The translations under genes were made by a program, and so were the position numbers. The notes below the pieces were generated by a model. It searched no databases. It saw only the letters and a list, made by a program, of their open reading frames with translations, and had not been told where the DNA came from. This document shows, one piece after another, positions 1-9,390 of a DNA stretch of 64,000 nt; the stretch's first letter is position 1; each line of letters starts with the position of its first letter. The stretch spans positions 1-64,000 of the forward strand of contig JANYDY010000051.1 in NCBI GenBank assembly GCA_025363435.1, given 5' to 3'. Source of the DNA: Betaproteobacteria bacterium. Lineage in GTDB: Bacteria; Pseudomonadota; Gammaproteobacteria; Burkholderiales; SG8-41.

Positions 1-157
1 CGATACGTGCCAATAGATGCTGAATGCTAATTTGGGGTATCAGATGCAAATGACGGTAAATCTGACGGTAGAAATGCTACTCACCGAAAAAAGTTCTATA
101 CGTGACAACGGTTTATCGGTGCCGTTGATGATCGAGTGGGAATGAACGAGGCCGGCC

Positions 158-994
<837 letters not shown>

Positions 995-995
<1 letters not shown>

Positions 996-1477
996 TGGCG
1001 CGCATCGACATCAATCTGGCCGCGCAGTCGGCCGAATTGCTGGATGCCGACGGCGCGCCGGTCAGTCGTTATGCGATATCTGCTGCGCGCAATGGCGCCG
1101 GTGAACGCAACGGCAGTTTTTGCACGCCGCGCGGGCTGCATCTGATCCGCGCCAGGATCGGCGCCGGCCAGCCGGTCAACAGCGTGTTCGTGCGGCGGCG
1201 CCCGACCGGTGAAATCTACAACGCGGACCTCGCAGCGCAATATCCCGACCGCGACTGGATACTGACGCGCATTTTGTGGTTGTCAGGCTGTGAGCCCGGT
1301 TTTAACCGTCTGGGTGACGTCGATACCATGCGACGCTACATATACATCCATGGCACGCCCGACAGCGTAGTGCTCGGCAAACCCGGGTCCATCGGTTGTA
1401 TACGCATGCATAACAACGACTTGCTTGAGTTGTTCGAGCGCGTAAAGACCGGCGATCACGTTTTGATTCACGAATAG
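995..1477 (+). CDS. L,D-transpeptidase (YkuD) domain protein
   Basis: 160-residue protein consisting of little more than a YkuD catalytic domain. The signature is HGTP (His119) followed by SIGCIRM, with nucleophile Cys135 and Arg137. Known members cross-link peptidoglycan by 3-3 bonds or attach lipoproteins to it. This one has no signal peptide or membrane segment in the reading used: it begins MARIDINLAAQ, directly in the fold. Its route to the periplasm is therefore unclear. The start codon overlaps the tadA stop by one base. Activity is inferred from the intact motif. Confidence 0.83.
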
Positions 1478-1664
1478 GCAGGCCTTTCGCGGACTCCTTG
1501 CAGCCTGCCGTGCAGGCCATTCTGCCACAATCACAGACTGAAAATGGTCTGTTGAAATTCCCCTACTTAACTGTTGCTTATCCATTGTGCGGTGCACTAG
1601 AATCACTGTAATGGTGCGTTGCAGCGTGATGTAAAACGCTTAAATATCAACGAGAGGGAAGGGC

Positions 1665-2405
1665 ATGAGACTAAAGGGCAAGGTTGCGATTATCACCGGC
1701 GCCGGACGCGGCATCGGGCAAGCCACTTCCGTCAAGTTTGCAAGCGAGGGGGCCAAGGTCGTGGTGTGCGATCTCAGTCCGGAATGGATCGAAGAAACCG
1801 TCAAGATGTGCAAAGAAGCCGGTGGCGAGGCCATGGGCTACGTCGCCGACGTGTGTAAGATGAAGTCGCTCCAGGACATGGTTGCGGCGACCGTCAAACA
1901 GTGGGGGCGCGTCGACTGTCTGGTCAACAACGCGGGCATCGTTGCCGACGCGCAACTGAAGAACATGAGCGAAGAACAGTTCGACCGCGTGATCGGCATC
2001 AATCTGAAGGGCGTTTTCAACTGCACCAAGGCAGTGGTCGATGTCATGCTGGCGCAGCAATCTGGCGTGATCCTCAACGCATCGTCGATCGTTGGTCTCT
2101 ATGGAAATTTCGGCCAGACCAATTACGCGGCGAGCAAATTCGGCGTCATCGGCATGATGAAGACCTGGGCGCGCGAACTCGGCCGCAAAGGCATACGCTC
2201 CAACGCGGTATGTCCGGGTTTTATTGCGACCAGCATTCTCGGCTCGATGCCGGAGCGCGTGTTGCGCGCGCTGGAAGAAAAAGTCCCGATGGGGCGTCTC
2301 GGCAAACCGGAAGAAGTCGCCAACACCTTTGCTTGGCTCGCCTCGGACGAAGCGAGCTACATCAACGGCGCAGTGATTGAGGTCAGCGGCGGGTTGGTGA
2401 TCTAA
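1665..2405 (+). CDS. SDR-family 3-oxoacyl-ACP / acetoacetyl-CoA reductase-like protein
   Basis: 246-residue classical short-chain dehydrogenase. The Rossmann motif TGAGRGIG is at residues 11-18, NNAG follows the fourth strand, and the catalytic set is Ser141, Tyr154 and Lys158 (YAASK). The C-terminus ending in SGGLVI resembles FabG and PhaB. Family knowledge: NADPH-dependent reduction of 3-oxoacyl-ACP or 3-oxoacyl-CoA. No fab or pha cluster is adjacent, so the substrate cannot be fixed. A good ribosome site (GAGGGAAGGGC) precedes the ATG. It stands alone between the LDT gene and the convergent mtnA, five bases away. Confidence 0.88.
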   Translation: MRLKGKVAIITGAGRGIGQATSVKFASEGAKVVVCDLSPEWIEETVKMCKEAGGEAMGYVADVCKMKSLQDMVAATVKQWGRVDCLVNNAGIVADAQLKNMSEEQFDRVIGINLKGVFNCTKAVVDVMLAQQSGVILNASSIVGLYGNFGQTNYAASKFGVIGMMKTWARELGRKGIRSNAVCPGFIATSILGSMPERVLRALEEKVPMGRLGKPEEVANTFAWLASDEASYINGAVIEVSGGLVI

Positions 2406-2410
2406 CGCCG

Positions 2411-3457
2411 CTAGTTAACGGCGAGGTGCGCTTTAAGCTTCGCCGTATCAGGCGCGTGCACCACGCCGCGCTCGGTAATCAACGCCGTTACCAGTTCCGC
2501 CGGCGTTACGTCAAACACCGGATTACGCACGGCGACACCGGCCGGCGCCCAGCGTATTGCGCCGTAACCGGTTACCTCATTCTCACTGCGTTCTTCAATC
2601 GGAATTTCCTTGCCGTTGGTGATGCTCGAATCGATTGTTGAAATCGGTGCGGCGACATAAAACGGAATGCCGTGGCGATTGGCAACCACGGCTACGCCAT
2701 AGGTGCCGATCTTGTTGGCGACATCGCCGTTTGCAGCAACACGATCCGCGCCGACAATTACGGCGTCGATTTCACCGCGGCTCATCAGAAACGCCGCAGC
2801 ATTGTCGGCAATCAAGGTGACGGGTATGCCGTCCTGCATCAGTTCCCACGCGGTCAACCGTGCACCCTGCAGAAAGGGCCGTGTTTCATCGGCAAACACG
2901 CTGATCGATTTGCCGGCTTCGACCGCCGAACGAATTACGCCCAGCGCGGTGCCGTGACCGGTGGTGGCAAGGGCACCCGCATTGCAGTGCGTCAGCACGC
3001 GCGCGCCATCACGCAACAACGCCGCGCCAAAACCGCCCATGCTGCGATTGGCGGCGATATCAGCGCTGTGAATATCCTGTGCAGTGGCAATCAGATGATT
3101 GGCGACTTGAGCCTGCGTGGAGGATGAAACGCTGCGCCAATGCTCGCGCATCCGTTCAAGCGCCCAGAACAGATTCACCGCGGTAGGGCGGCTGGCCGCG
3201 AGAATTTTGAATGCGGCATCCATGCTGGTTTTGAATTCATGCACGTTTGCCGCGCGCAGGCGGTGGGCTTCGAGCGCTACGCCGTAAGCCGCGGCGCAGC
3301 CGATCGCCGGTGCGCCGCGCACCACCATATCGCGAATGCCGGCAGCGACTTCCGCCGCCGATGTATATGTGAGGTAATTAACAACCGACGGAAGTGCGCG
3401 CTGGTCGAGCATTTCAAGCCGGCCGTCACGCCAGCGCAGGGTGTCGAAGCCGGCCAT
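2411..3457 (-). CDS. mtnA: S-methyl-5-thioribose-1-phosphate isomerase
   Basis: 348-residue sugar-phosphate isomerase related to the eIF2B family. It converts 5-methylthioribose-1-phosphate (or 5-deoxyribose-1-phosphate) to the ribulose-1-phosphate. Motifs: VRGAPAIG near the N-terminus, THCNAGALATTGHGTALG with the catalytic cysteine, and GADRVAANGDVANKIGTY with the catalytic aspartate. The start at 3457 gives MAGFDTLRW; a longer in-frame reading to 3529 runs 72 bases into the upstream gene. Start and upstream stop share one base (TGATG), so expression is coupled to the aldolase/SDR fusion. No mtnBCD or mtnK genes are nearby. Confidence 0.92.
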   Translation of the reverse strand: MAGFDTLRWRDGRLEMLDQRALPSVVNYLTYTSAAEVAAGIRDMVVRGAPAIGCAAAYGVALEAHRLRAANVHEFKTSMDAAFKILAASRPTAVNLFWALERMREHWRSVSSSTQAQVANHLIATAQDIHSADIAANRSMGGFGAALLRDGARVLTHCNAGALATTGHGTALGVIRSAVEAGKSISVFADETRPFLQGARLTAWELMQDGIPVTLIADNAAAFLMSRGEIDAVIVGADRVAANGDVANKIGTYGVAVVANRHGIPFYVAAPISTIDSSITNGKEIPIEERSENEVTGYGAIRWAPAGVAVRNPVFDVTPAELVTALITERGVVHAPDTAKLKAHLAVN

Positions 3458-5418
3458 CAGATCACCCGCTCGTTGCCGCCGTCGACCGGTACTTGTGCGC
3501 CGGTGGTTTTGGCGAACAACGGGCCGCACAGTTCGGCGGCGAGTTCGGCGACATCGCGGCTGCTGACTTCGGTTTTCAAAACGTTGCGCTGCTTGTATTG
3601 TTCGACGCTAAGGCCGTAATGCGCGGCACGTGCAGTAAGCACTTCTGCAGTCCACAAGCCGGTGTCGAACACCGCGTCGGGGTGCAGCGTGTTTACGCGG
3701 ATATTGTCGGTGCCCCACTCAAGTGCAGCCACGCGCGCAAGCTGCGTCAAAGCGGCTTTCGATGCGGAATAGGCGCCGGCGCCATGCCCCGGCGCCGGCA
3801 CATTCTTCGAGCCGATGACGGTCACGCGGCCGCCACGCGGCGCCAATTTCAGCAGCGGATGGCAACTGCGCAGCAAAGTCAGATTCGCATCGACATTCAC
3901 CTTCATCACGTCGCGCCATTGCGCGTCGTCAAGTTTCGAAATGGCGGTGCCGCCGGGGAAGATGCCGGCGTTCAATACCAGCATGTCGAGGCCGCCAAAC
4001 GTACGCACTGCGGCTTCCAGTGCGGCGGTGATATCTGTTGCCGATGTAACATCACAGCGCACGCCGAGAAAATCCGGCCGCTTGTGCATGTTGGCATGCA
4101 GATCAAGGCCGACAACCGCAGCGCCGCGCGCAAGCAACGAGTCAACGCAGGCTTTGCCGATGCCGGATGCCGCGCCAGTCACCAGCGCCACTTCACCGGC
4201 AAACATCAGTGGTTTGCCGGTCTTTTTCAGTTTGGCCTGTTCAAGGTCCCAGTATTCGACGTCGAAAATGTCCTGCGCCGGCAGGGCGATGAAGCCGCCG
4301 AGCAGGGTCGCGCGCTCGATCACATCCATCGTATGCATATATAGATCGGCGACGATATACGCGTCTTTCATACTGCGGCCGAGTGTGCACATGCCGATAC
4401 TCTTATCGAGCACCAGCCGCGGCGCTGCATCGAGTATGGCTTTCGGTTCTTTTGATTTGGCATTGTGCTGCGCGAAATAATCGCGGTAAGCGCCGGCATA
4501 GACATCGACGTTACGACCCGGCATGGGCAGGCGTTTGGTGCGTATCACGTGGTCGGGGGTGACGGGGCCTTGCTGCGAAATTGTTGCGATATCTTTGCGC
4601 GCAATGAAAGCGGCGGTGCGCGCGTCACGCTGGCTCGCCATGACCATAGGGAAGCCGGCAACGCGCGATATTTCGCTGCGCAGCAGGGCGACTTCGGCGA
4701 TCGATGCTGCGGGTGTTTTGACATCTGCATGCTTCAACGACCAGGCGTGTTGCTTGTCGAGATAGCGTTCGGCCAGATCGACCAGTGTAATCATGCGTTC
4801 ATACGATTCACGGGCATTCGCGCCGAAAGAGAAAATGCCATGCTTAAGCAGTACCATGCCGATGGTGTTGGCGCCGGCGTGTTTGGGGAATAGCTCCGCA
4901 CACAGGCGCGCCAGATCAAACCCCGGCATGATGTACGGGATGATGACGACCTGATCACCGTAGATTTCAGCGATGCGTTTTTCCCCATTAGCTGTATTGG
5001 TCACCGCGAGCACGGCATCGGCATGCGTGTGATCGACGAATTTATGCGGCAGCAGAGCATGCAAAATGGTTTCGACCGACGGCGCCGGCGCCGAGGCGCG
5101 CGTCATATTCGTCACCAGTTCGTTGACCATTTGCGGGTCGTTCAATGCTTCGAGCTTCGCAAGTTTGAGCAGATGTGCCATGCGCACCGGCGAGAAGCCG
5201 GCTTCTTCAATGAACTCGAGGTCCCAGCCGCTGCCTTTGACGTAGAGAATTTCTTCGTTCTCGCCGATCAGATTGCGCGTTGTCGCTTTTACCGAGGTAT
5301 TGCCGCCGCCGTGTAGTACAAGCGATTTATCGCGGCCGAGCAGGCGCGAGGTGTAGACGCGTTGCGCGAGCTCGCTTTTATATCCGGCAGCTTCCTGATC
5401 GTTCCACAGGCTTTTCAT
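3457..5418 (-). CDS. bifunctional class II aldolase / short-chain dehydrogenase
   Basis: 653-residue fusion. The N-terminal ~390 residues are a class II aldolase/adducin domain: LHGGGNTSVKA phosphate loop, VDHTHADAV zinc histidines, and LLKHGIFSFG with the third histidine. The C-terminal ~240 residues are a complete SDR (VTGAASGIGKA, LNAGIFPGG, YSASK). Family knowledge: such fusions include RhaD-type rhamnulose-1-phosphate aldolase/lactaldehyde dehydrogenases. No rhamnose genes are present here. Coupling to mtnA suggests the substrate is the MtnA product, 5-methylthioribulose-1-P or 5-deoxyribulose-1-P. Cleavage would give DHAP plus an aldehyde, which the SDR half could oxidise or reduce. This substrate is inferred. 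Confidence 0.88.
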   Translation of the reverse strand: MKSLWNDQEAAGYKSELAQRVYTSRLLGRDKSLVLHGGGNTSVKATTRNLIGENEEILYVKGSGWDLEFIEEAGFSPVRMAHLLKLAKLEALNDPQMVNELVTNMTRASAPAPSVETILHALLPHKFVDHTHADAVLAVTNTANGEKRIAEIYGDQVVIIPYIMPGFDLARLCAELFPKHAGANTIGMVLLKHGIFSFGANARESYERMITLVDLAERYLDKQHAWSLKHADVKTPAASIAEVALLRSEISRVAGFPMVMASQRDARTAAFIARKDIATISQQGPVTPDHVIRTKRLPMPGRNVDVYAGAYRDYFAQHNAKSKEPKAILDAAPRLVLDKSIGMCTLGRSMKDAYIVADLYMHTMDVIERATLLGGFIALPAQDIFDVEYWDLEQAKLKKTGKPLMFAGEVALVTGAASGIGKACVDSLLARGAAVVGLDLHANMHKRPDFLGVRCDVTSATDITAALEAAVRTFGGLDMLVLNAGIFPGGTAISKLDDAQWRDVMKVNVDANLTLLRSCHPLLKLAPRGGRVTVIGSKNVPAPGHGAGAYSASKAALTQLARVAALEWGTDNIRVNTLHPDAVFDTGLWTAEVLTARAAHYGLSVEQYKQRNVLKTEVSSRDVAELAAELCGPLFAKTTGAQVPVDGGNERVI

Positions 5419-5463
5419 GCTGAATTCGGTTTTGCCATGAAGCGGCCATTATAATTCACGCAC

Positions 5464-5916
5464 ATGTCGAAACCATTTGAATTTTCCGTGGCACGTGCAT
5501 TGTGGCCGCACGACGAAGCGGCGTTGCGCGCAGTGCGAGCGGCTGTTTTTATCGACGAACAACGGGTTCCAATTGAGCTGGAATGGGACGGCCGCGATCA
5601 TGCATCTCTGCATGTGCTGGCACGCAACGCCGATGGTGCAGCAATCGGCACCGGGCGGCTGTTGCCGGATGGAAAAATCGGCCGCATGGCGGTGTCGCGT
5701 GAGGCGCGTGGTAAAGGGGTAGGGTTGGCAATGCTGCGCGAATTGCTGGCTGCTGCGCGAGAACGCGGCTTTACTGAAGTTGAACTCAGCGCGCAGACGC
5801 ACGCGCTGGGCTTTTACGAAAAATCCGGTTTTATCGCCGTCAGCGGCGAATATCTTGATGCCGGAATTCCGCACCGGACGATGCGGCTGGCGATTGTTGC
5901 CCGCCCTGCGAAATAG
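5464..5916 (+). CDS. GNAT-family N-acetyltransferase
   Basis: 150-residue single-domain GNAT protein, ElaA-like in shape. The acetyl-CoA loop is visible as VSREARGKGVGLAML (R/Q-x-x-G-x-G/A), and the tail has LGFYEKSGF, the usual C-terminal GNAT motif. It acetylates an unidentified amine with acetyl-CoA. It is divergent from the aldolase/SDR gene with 45 bases between them, so the two promoters must lie close together. It is convergent with the CitE-like gene. No neighbour suggests a substrate. Confidence 0.87.
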   Translation: MSKPFEFSVARALWPHDEAALRAVRAAVFIDEQRVPIELEWDGRDHASLHVLARNADGAAIGTGRLLPDGKIGRMAVSREARGKGVGLAMLRELLAAARERGFTEVELSAQTHALGFYEKSGFIAVSGEYLDAGIPHRTMRLAIVARPAK

Positions 5917-5922
5917 CGGGCG

Positions 5923-6804
5923 TTACGCCTTCGGCAAAGCGTCCGCCCACGCGAGCACGCGTTTAGCCATGCCGACCATCGCGTAGTCGACCAGCTTGCC
6001 GTCTACCGTGGTTGCCGCGGAGCCGCGCGCCACTGCGGCATCGAATGCAGCGATCACACGATAGTAGTAATCGATTTCCCGTGCAGTCGGCGCAAAAATC
6101 CGGTTAATCGTGGCGATCTGATTCGGGTGTATCACCGACTTGCCGCGATAACCGAGTTTGCGCACGGCGTCGCAGCAGATGCGCAGGCCTTCGGGGTCGC
6201 GCACGTTCGAATACGCGCCGTCGAGCACGTGTTCAATGCCGGCGGCGCGCGCCGCAAGCAGCACGCGCGAACGCGCATAGAGAATTTCGTTGCCTTCGGC
6301 CGACCAGGTGTAGCCAAGATCGGTTTGCAGGTCGCCATCCTGCGCGGTACCCAGCATCACCGAATGCACGCGCGGCGAGGCGGAAAGTATCTCGTAGGCG
6401 AACCAGATGCCCTTGGCGGATTCGAGCCCGACGTCGATGCCGATGCTGCCGGCCGGCAGGCCGTTTCTGCGCTCAGCCTCGCCGAGCATCGCATCGACTG
6501 ATTTGATCATTGCCGGCGACTCGGTCTTCGGCAGCTTGATGCCGACCAGACCATCGATGGCGACCGCGTTGATGTCGTCGCCGGTCATGCCGGTTTCGAT
6601 GGCGTTGACGCGCACGTAGACGCTGGTAATTGTTTTGTGTTTGGTAATGTATTCGGCAGCGAGTGCGCGCGCCTTCGGTTTATCGGCAAGCGGCACAGAG
6701 TCTTCAAGATCGAAAACCAGCGCGTCAGCGCCGTAAGTTGGCGCCTTCGCCAGCATGTCCGCGCGATTAGCGGGGACGGTCATGATGCTGCGTGGGCCGC
6801 TCAT
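5923..6804 (-). CDS. HpcH/HpaI-family CoA-ester lyase (CitE-like)
   Basis: 293-residue TIM-barrel lyase of the CitE / malyl-CoA lyase family. The N-terminal RSIMTVPANRADMLAKA and LVFDLEDSVP are typical, with Mg-binding acids in the latter. IGIDVGLESAKG and the later LGTAQDGDLQTDLG supply the second acidic pair. Known members cleave or form (S)-citramalyl-, L-malyl- or citryl-CoA. The rest of a citrate lyase complex (CitD, CitF) is absent, so a free-standing CoA-ester lyase is more likely. It is followed on the same strand by no gene; the upstream neighbour ends 83 bases away. Confidence 0.85.
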   Translation of the reverse strand: MSGPRSIMTVPANRADMLAKAPTYGADALVFDLEDSVPLADKPKARALAAEYITKHKTITSVYVRVNAIETGMTGDDINAVAIDGLVGIKLPKTESPAMIKSVDAMLGEAERRNGLPAGSIGIDVGLESAKGIWFAYEILSASPRVHSVMLGTAQDGDLQTDLGYTWSAEGNEILYARSRVLLAARAAGIEHVLDGAYSNVRDPEGLRICCDAVRKLGYRGKSVIHPNQIATINRIFAPTAREIDYYYRVIAAFDAAVARGSAATTVDGKLVDYAMVGMAKRVLAWADALPKA

Positions 6805-6887
6805 AGCTTTATCGCGAACGAATTTGTGCCGGGGTGAATCCGCAACACGAAAAAAACGCGCCGGGCAGCGCGCGTGGCACCATGGCT

Positions 6888-7679
6888 TTATGCCGCCGCG
6901 GAGGCGGGCGCGCTTTCGAGCGAGAAGCGACCGGTCACGGAAGAGCCGGGTTTGCCGCGCTCGCCGAAGCTGCGTTCGACGAACACAACCTGGCCGTGAT
7001 TATTAACCAGCACCACCGACGACGAACGCGTGCCGTAACTGGGCGCCGCGATAAACGCTGGCGACAACGAACGTTCGCGCGGCAGGCCGACGCCGGTATC
7101 GGGCAAGTCTTCGTCGGCGGCGGTGGTGCGGTCGGTCAGAACAGTGAAAAGACCGTCGATCAGATCCTGCGTTTTCGCGCTCATTAGTGCGGCAACAGCC
7201 TCGCAACCGCGCGTGACCTTCGGCCACTGCGTATTGAGCAGGCTGTTGCTCAAGCCGTGCACGCCGGGTGCGACAGCCGTTACGCTACCGCTGCGGTTGG
7301 AGACATAAAACAGCTCATCAACATCGCCAAGCAGTAGATTAAAACCGTTGTAGTTGTGGCCGTCGCGCTTGATGCGGTTCGCATATTCGGCCGGGCCCTG
7401 GCTGCTGCGCAGAAAATTGCTGACGAGCTCGCCGCGCGTGCGTTGCGAGGTTTTCGCTGCATTGGCGTCACGGAAATTGGTCACCGCCGCGATGCGCCCG
7501 CTGCGGGCAATACCAAGCCAAGTACCGCCTTGATCAAGGTCGCGGCCGCCATAAACCTGCGGATAGTCGCGCCAGAACGACGCTGCCTGGGTCGGCCGCG
7601 AGTACGACTCGTCGCGGTTCGCCGCCAGCACCAGCGGGTAGTCGGGGTGAACTTTATGGGCAAATAGAATCAAGCACAT
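6888..7679 (-). CDS. NRDE-family (TANGO2-like) protein
   Basis: 263-residue protein with the family-naming tetrapeptide in LAANRDESYSRPT and a following GGRDLDQGGTWLGI. The Cys2 in MCLILFA is also conserved. Bacterial NRDE and eukaryotic TANGO2 proteins have been linked to haem handling and membrane lipid phenotypes, but no reaction is established. An Ntn-hydrolase-like fold with Cys2 as nucleophile is plausible for this family. It sits five bases downstream of ygfZ on the same strand, so co-transcription is likely. Confidence 0.88.
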   Translation of the reverse strand: MCLILFAHKVHPDYPLVLAANRDESYSRPTQAASFWRDYPQVYGGRDLDQGGTWLGIARSGRIAAVTNFRDANAAKTSQRTRGELVSNFLRSSQGPAEYANRIKRDGHNYNGFNLLLGDVDELFYVSNRSGSVTAVAPGVHGLSNSLLNTQWPKVTRGCEAVAALMSAKTQDLIDGLFTVLTDRTTAADEDLPDTGVGLPRERSLSPAFIAAPSYGTRSSSVVLVNNHGQVVFVERSFGERGKPGSSVTGRFSLESAPASAAA

Positions 7680-7684
7680 GGCGT

Positions 7685-8647
7685 TTAGTCCGGCTTCGTC
7701 TTGGGGAGTTCCTTCGCCTCGGAAGGGTACGGCAGGGGGAGCATCTGCAACGCCGGCCCGGTGAGGGACCCTAAGTGTAAACCATTGGTGCTAAAGGTGG
7801 AAGTCTGAGCCACCGCCAGAAGGTCAAAACCGCCCCCCGGCGCGGCGGCGGCATTGACTACCATACCGCTCGATTGTTCACCCGTTTCAGTCGCATAGAG
7901 CTTGTCGCCGGCCTGCGGCGGCGTGCCGGTTTCGACGTGCGCTAGCACCATGCGCTGCTTCAATTTGCCCAGATAATGCATGCGGGCAACGATTTCTTGC
8001 CCCGGATAGCAGCCCTTGCTGAAGCTGATGCCGCCGATCAGGTCCAAATTCGCCATCTGCGGCACGAATTCTTCCTGTGTGGGCAGGGTAATCACCGGAA
8101 TGCCGGCGCGGATGGTCGCCAGCGCCCAAACAGCCGCATCCGCGGACTCTGCCTCTTTTTTGAGCAGCAATTCAATTTGCGGCGCCTGATCAGCCGGCGC
8201 AACGATCTCAAGGCGCTCCGCATCCAGCCGCAACGACAGCACACCGCTGGTTTCCATCATCCTCAGCGGCGCATCGGCAATCTGCAAAGATGCCGCACGT
8301 ACGGCCGCCGCCGCGCCGCTGCCCGCAACACCCATCAGTGCAAACGCCTCGCTGACATCGGCCATCTGCACCTTTGAGCGCAGAACATACATCGACAACC
8401 GCTTGCGGATCGGCTCGCACAAGGCGCGCGGCAACTGCATAAAATAATCCACACCCGCGCGCCACAACAAAAAACTCGCCAGCATGCGGCCCTTCGGCGT
8501 GTTGTAACTGCCGTAGGTTGCCTGCAACGGATTCAGCGCGGCGACATCGCAGCTCAACTGGCCTTGCAGAAATGATTGCGCGTCGGCGCCGGAGAAGCGG
8601 AGGAGGCCGGTTTCCGGGAGTGTTGAAAATTTTGCTGTGGTGCTCAT
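7685..8647 (-). CDS. ygfZ: YgfZ/GcvT-like folate-binding protein
   Basis: 320-residue protein of the GcvT-like fold that supports iron-sulfur cluster enzymes, such as MiaB, with tetrahydrofolate as cofactor. The hallmark KGCYPGQEIVARMHYLG, with its conserved cysteine, is present. The first residues (LLRFSGADAQSFLQGQLSCDV) match family N-termini, so the ATG at 8647 is preferred over an extension to 8698 that would run into the doc relic. It forms a probable two-gene unit with the NRDE protein. The start is only seven bases from the end of the relic gene. Confidence 0.9.
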   Translation of the reverse strand: MSTTAKFSTLPETGLLRFSGADAQSFLQGQLSCDVAALNPLQATYGSYNTPKGRMLASFLLWRAGVDYFMQLPRALCEPIRKRLSMYVLRSKVQMADVSEAFALMGVAGSGAAAAVRAASLQIADAPLRMMETSGVLSLRLDAERLEIVAPADQAPQIELLLKKEAESADAAVWALATIRAGIPVITLPTQEEFVPQMANLDLIGGISFSKGCYPGQEIVARMHYLGKLKQRMVLAHVETGTPPQAGDKLYATETGEQSSGMVVNAAAAPGGGFDLLAVAQTSTFSTNGLHLGSLTGPALQMLPLPYPSEAKELPKTKPD

Positions 8648-8654
8648 CGTTTGT

Positions 8655-8900
8655 CTACTCGTTTTCCATTGGTGAACCGTACTGCGAATGCCGTTCAAAC
8701 CACACTTTTAAATCCGCCTCGCTGAGCTTGCCGGCGGCGAGGTCTTGAAACACGATGACAACATCGGTTTCAGGTGCCGTAAGTTCCCAGCCGTTCCATG
8801 CAAGGAACGATGCGCTTGCCAGAAATGCCGAACACTTGTTGCCGTCTATGAACGGATGATTTTGCGCGATTCCAAACGCATCCGCCAGATGTTTGGCGGT
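8655..8900 (-). pseudogene. truncated Fic/Doc-family (death-on-curing) toxin relic
   Basis: An 82-codon open stretch on the minus strand, bounded upstream by an in-frame TGA (8901-8903) and ending in TAG (8655-8657), without a start codon of its own. It reads LADAFGIAQNHPFIDGNK, the Fic-loop signature of Doc proteins, then WNGWELTAPETDVV and LAAGKLSEADLKVWFER, the usual Doc tail. The N-terminal ~45 residues of a Doc protein are missing, and no frame upstream resembles them. The loop has NKCSA where NKRTA is expected, so the conserved Arg is lost. No antitoxin gene is seen. I read it as an inactive remnant of a toxin-antitoxin module. Confidence 0.75.
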
Positions 8901-9001
8901 TCAGTCGGTAAATACGTGAAGCAAGAATAAAAACAGCTTCGAACGCGAAGGGGGCGCGCGTTGTCGAGCACCGTGTTGCAACTGGCAACAGAGACATTCC
9001 T

Positions 9002-9205
9002 GTGGGGCTGCAGGGAGTGTGTCATCTGCAACGTATTCCGTTTGCAGCGAACCTTGTTCTTCAACAGGTTCCGCCGCCGTACGATCTAACCTCGCTGCAG
9101 CTTGCCGCCGAGTCGCTCGGGCTGAAAACCGGCGTCAAGCAGGCAGGTATTGCTGAATTACGCGACCTTCCGTTGCCGTGCCTCGCTATTTACCGGAGAC
9201 ACTGA
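9002..9205 (+). pseudogene. fragment resembling the N-terminal C39-like domain of type I secretion ABC exporters
   Basis: A 67-codon open stretch with GTG as the only plausible start. The core, LVLQQVPPPYDLTSLQLAAE followed by SLGLKTGVKQAGIAELRDLP, resembles the degenerate peptidase-C39 domain at the N-terminus of HlyB/RtxB-type exporters. It stops at LPLPCLAIYRRH, where the family would continue into the core strands; no transmembrane or ATPase part follows. It is best read as a gene remnant. The assignment rests on my memory of the family and is moderate. Confidence 0.45.
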
Positions 9206-9345
9206 CTGGCAAGCTCGCGGTGCGCGTGGCGTTGCGTTATGACACACTTTCGGCTTTGCATCACCAATTAGGTCGGTTAGTCGCCGGGGTTAAGGCGCAG
9301 AGCACTGAAATGTCTGCGCTCTTGAAAAAAGAAAGAAAGCAGTAA
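9157..9345 (+). other. unassigned open fragment, possible degraded gene end
   Basis: An open frame without a start codon, in a different phase from the preceding fragment, containing PRYLPETLTGKLAVRVALRY and ending KKERKQ then TAA. The final ~25 codons read as a Lys/Gln-rich helix (MSALLKKERKQ). I do not recognise a family. It may be the C-terminus of a gene whose front was lost, possibly after a frameshift from the C39-like fragment. The surrounding 8.9-9.39 kb holds no other gene I can support. Confidence 0.3.
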
Positions 9346-9390
9346 CGATTTCGCTGCGCTTGAAGAAGGGGGGCTAACACCTCTCGAGTA

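Noticed and set aside
1502-1517. GCCTGC-CGT-GCAGGC hairpin after the LDT gene as a terminator
   Set aside because: No T-run follows; it may be incidental in GC-rich DNA.
3394-4344. Open frame of 316 codons on the plus strand across the aldolase/SDR and mtnA genes
   Set aside because: It spans two coupled genes with intact motifs on the minus strand, and has no recognisable domain of its own.
3457-5418. Calling the fusion rhamnulose-1-phosphate aldolase
   Set aside because: No rhamnose isomerase, kinase or transporter is nearby; the coupling is to mtnA, so the specific name would go beyond the evidence.
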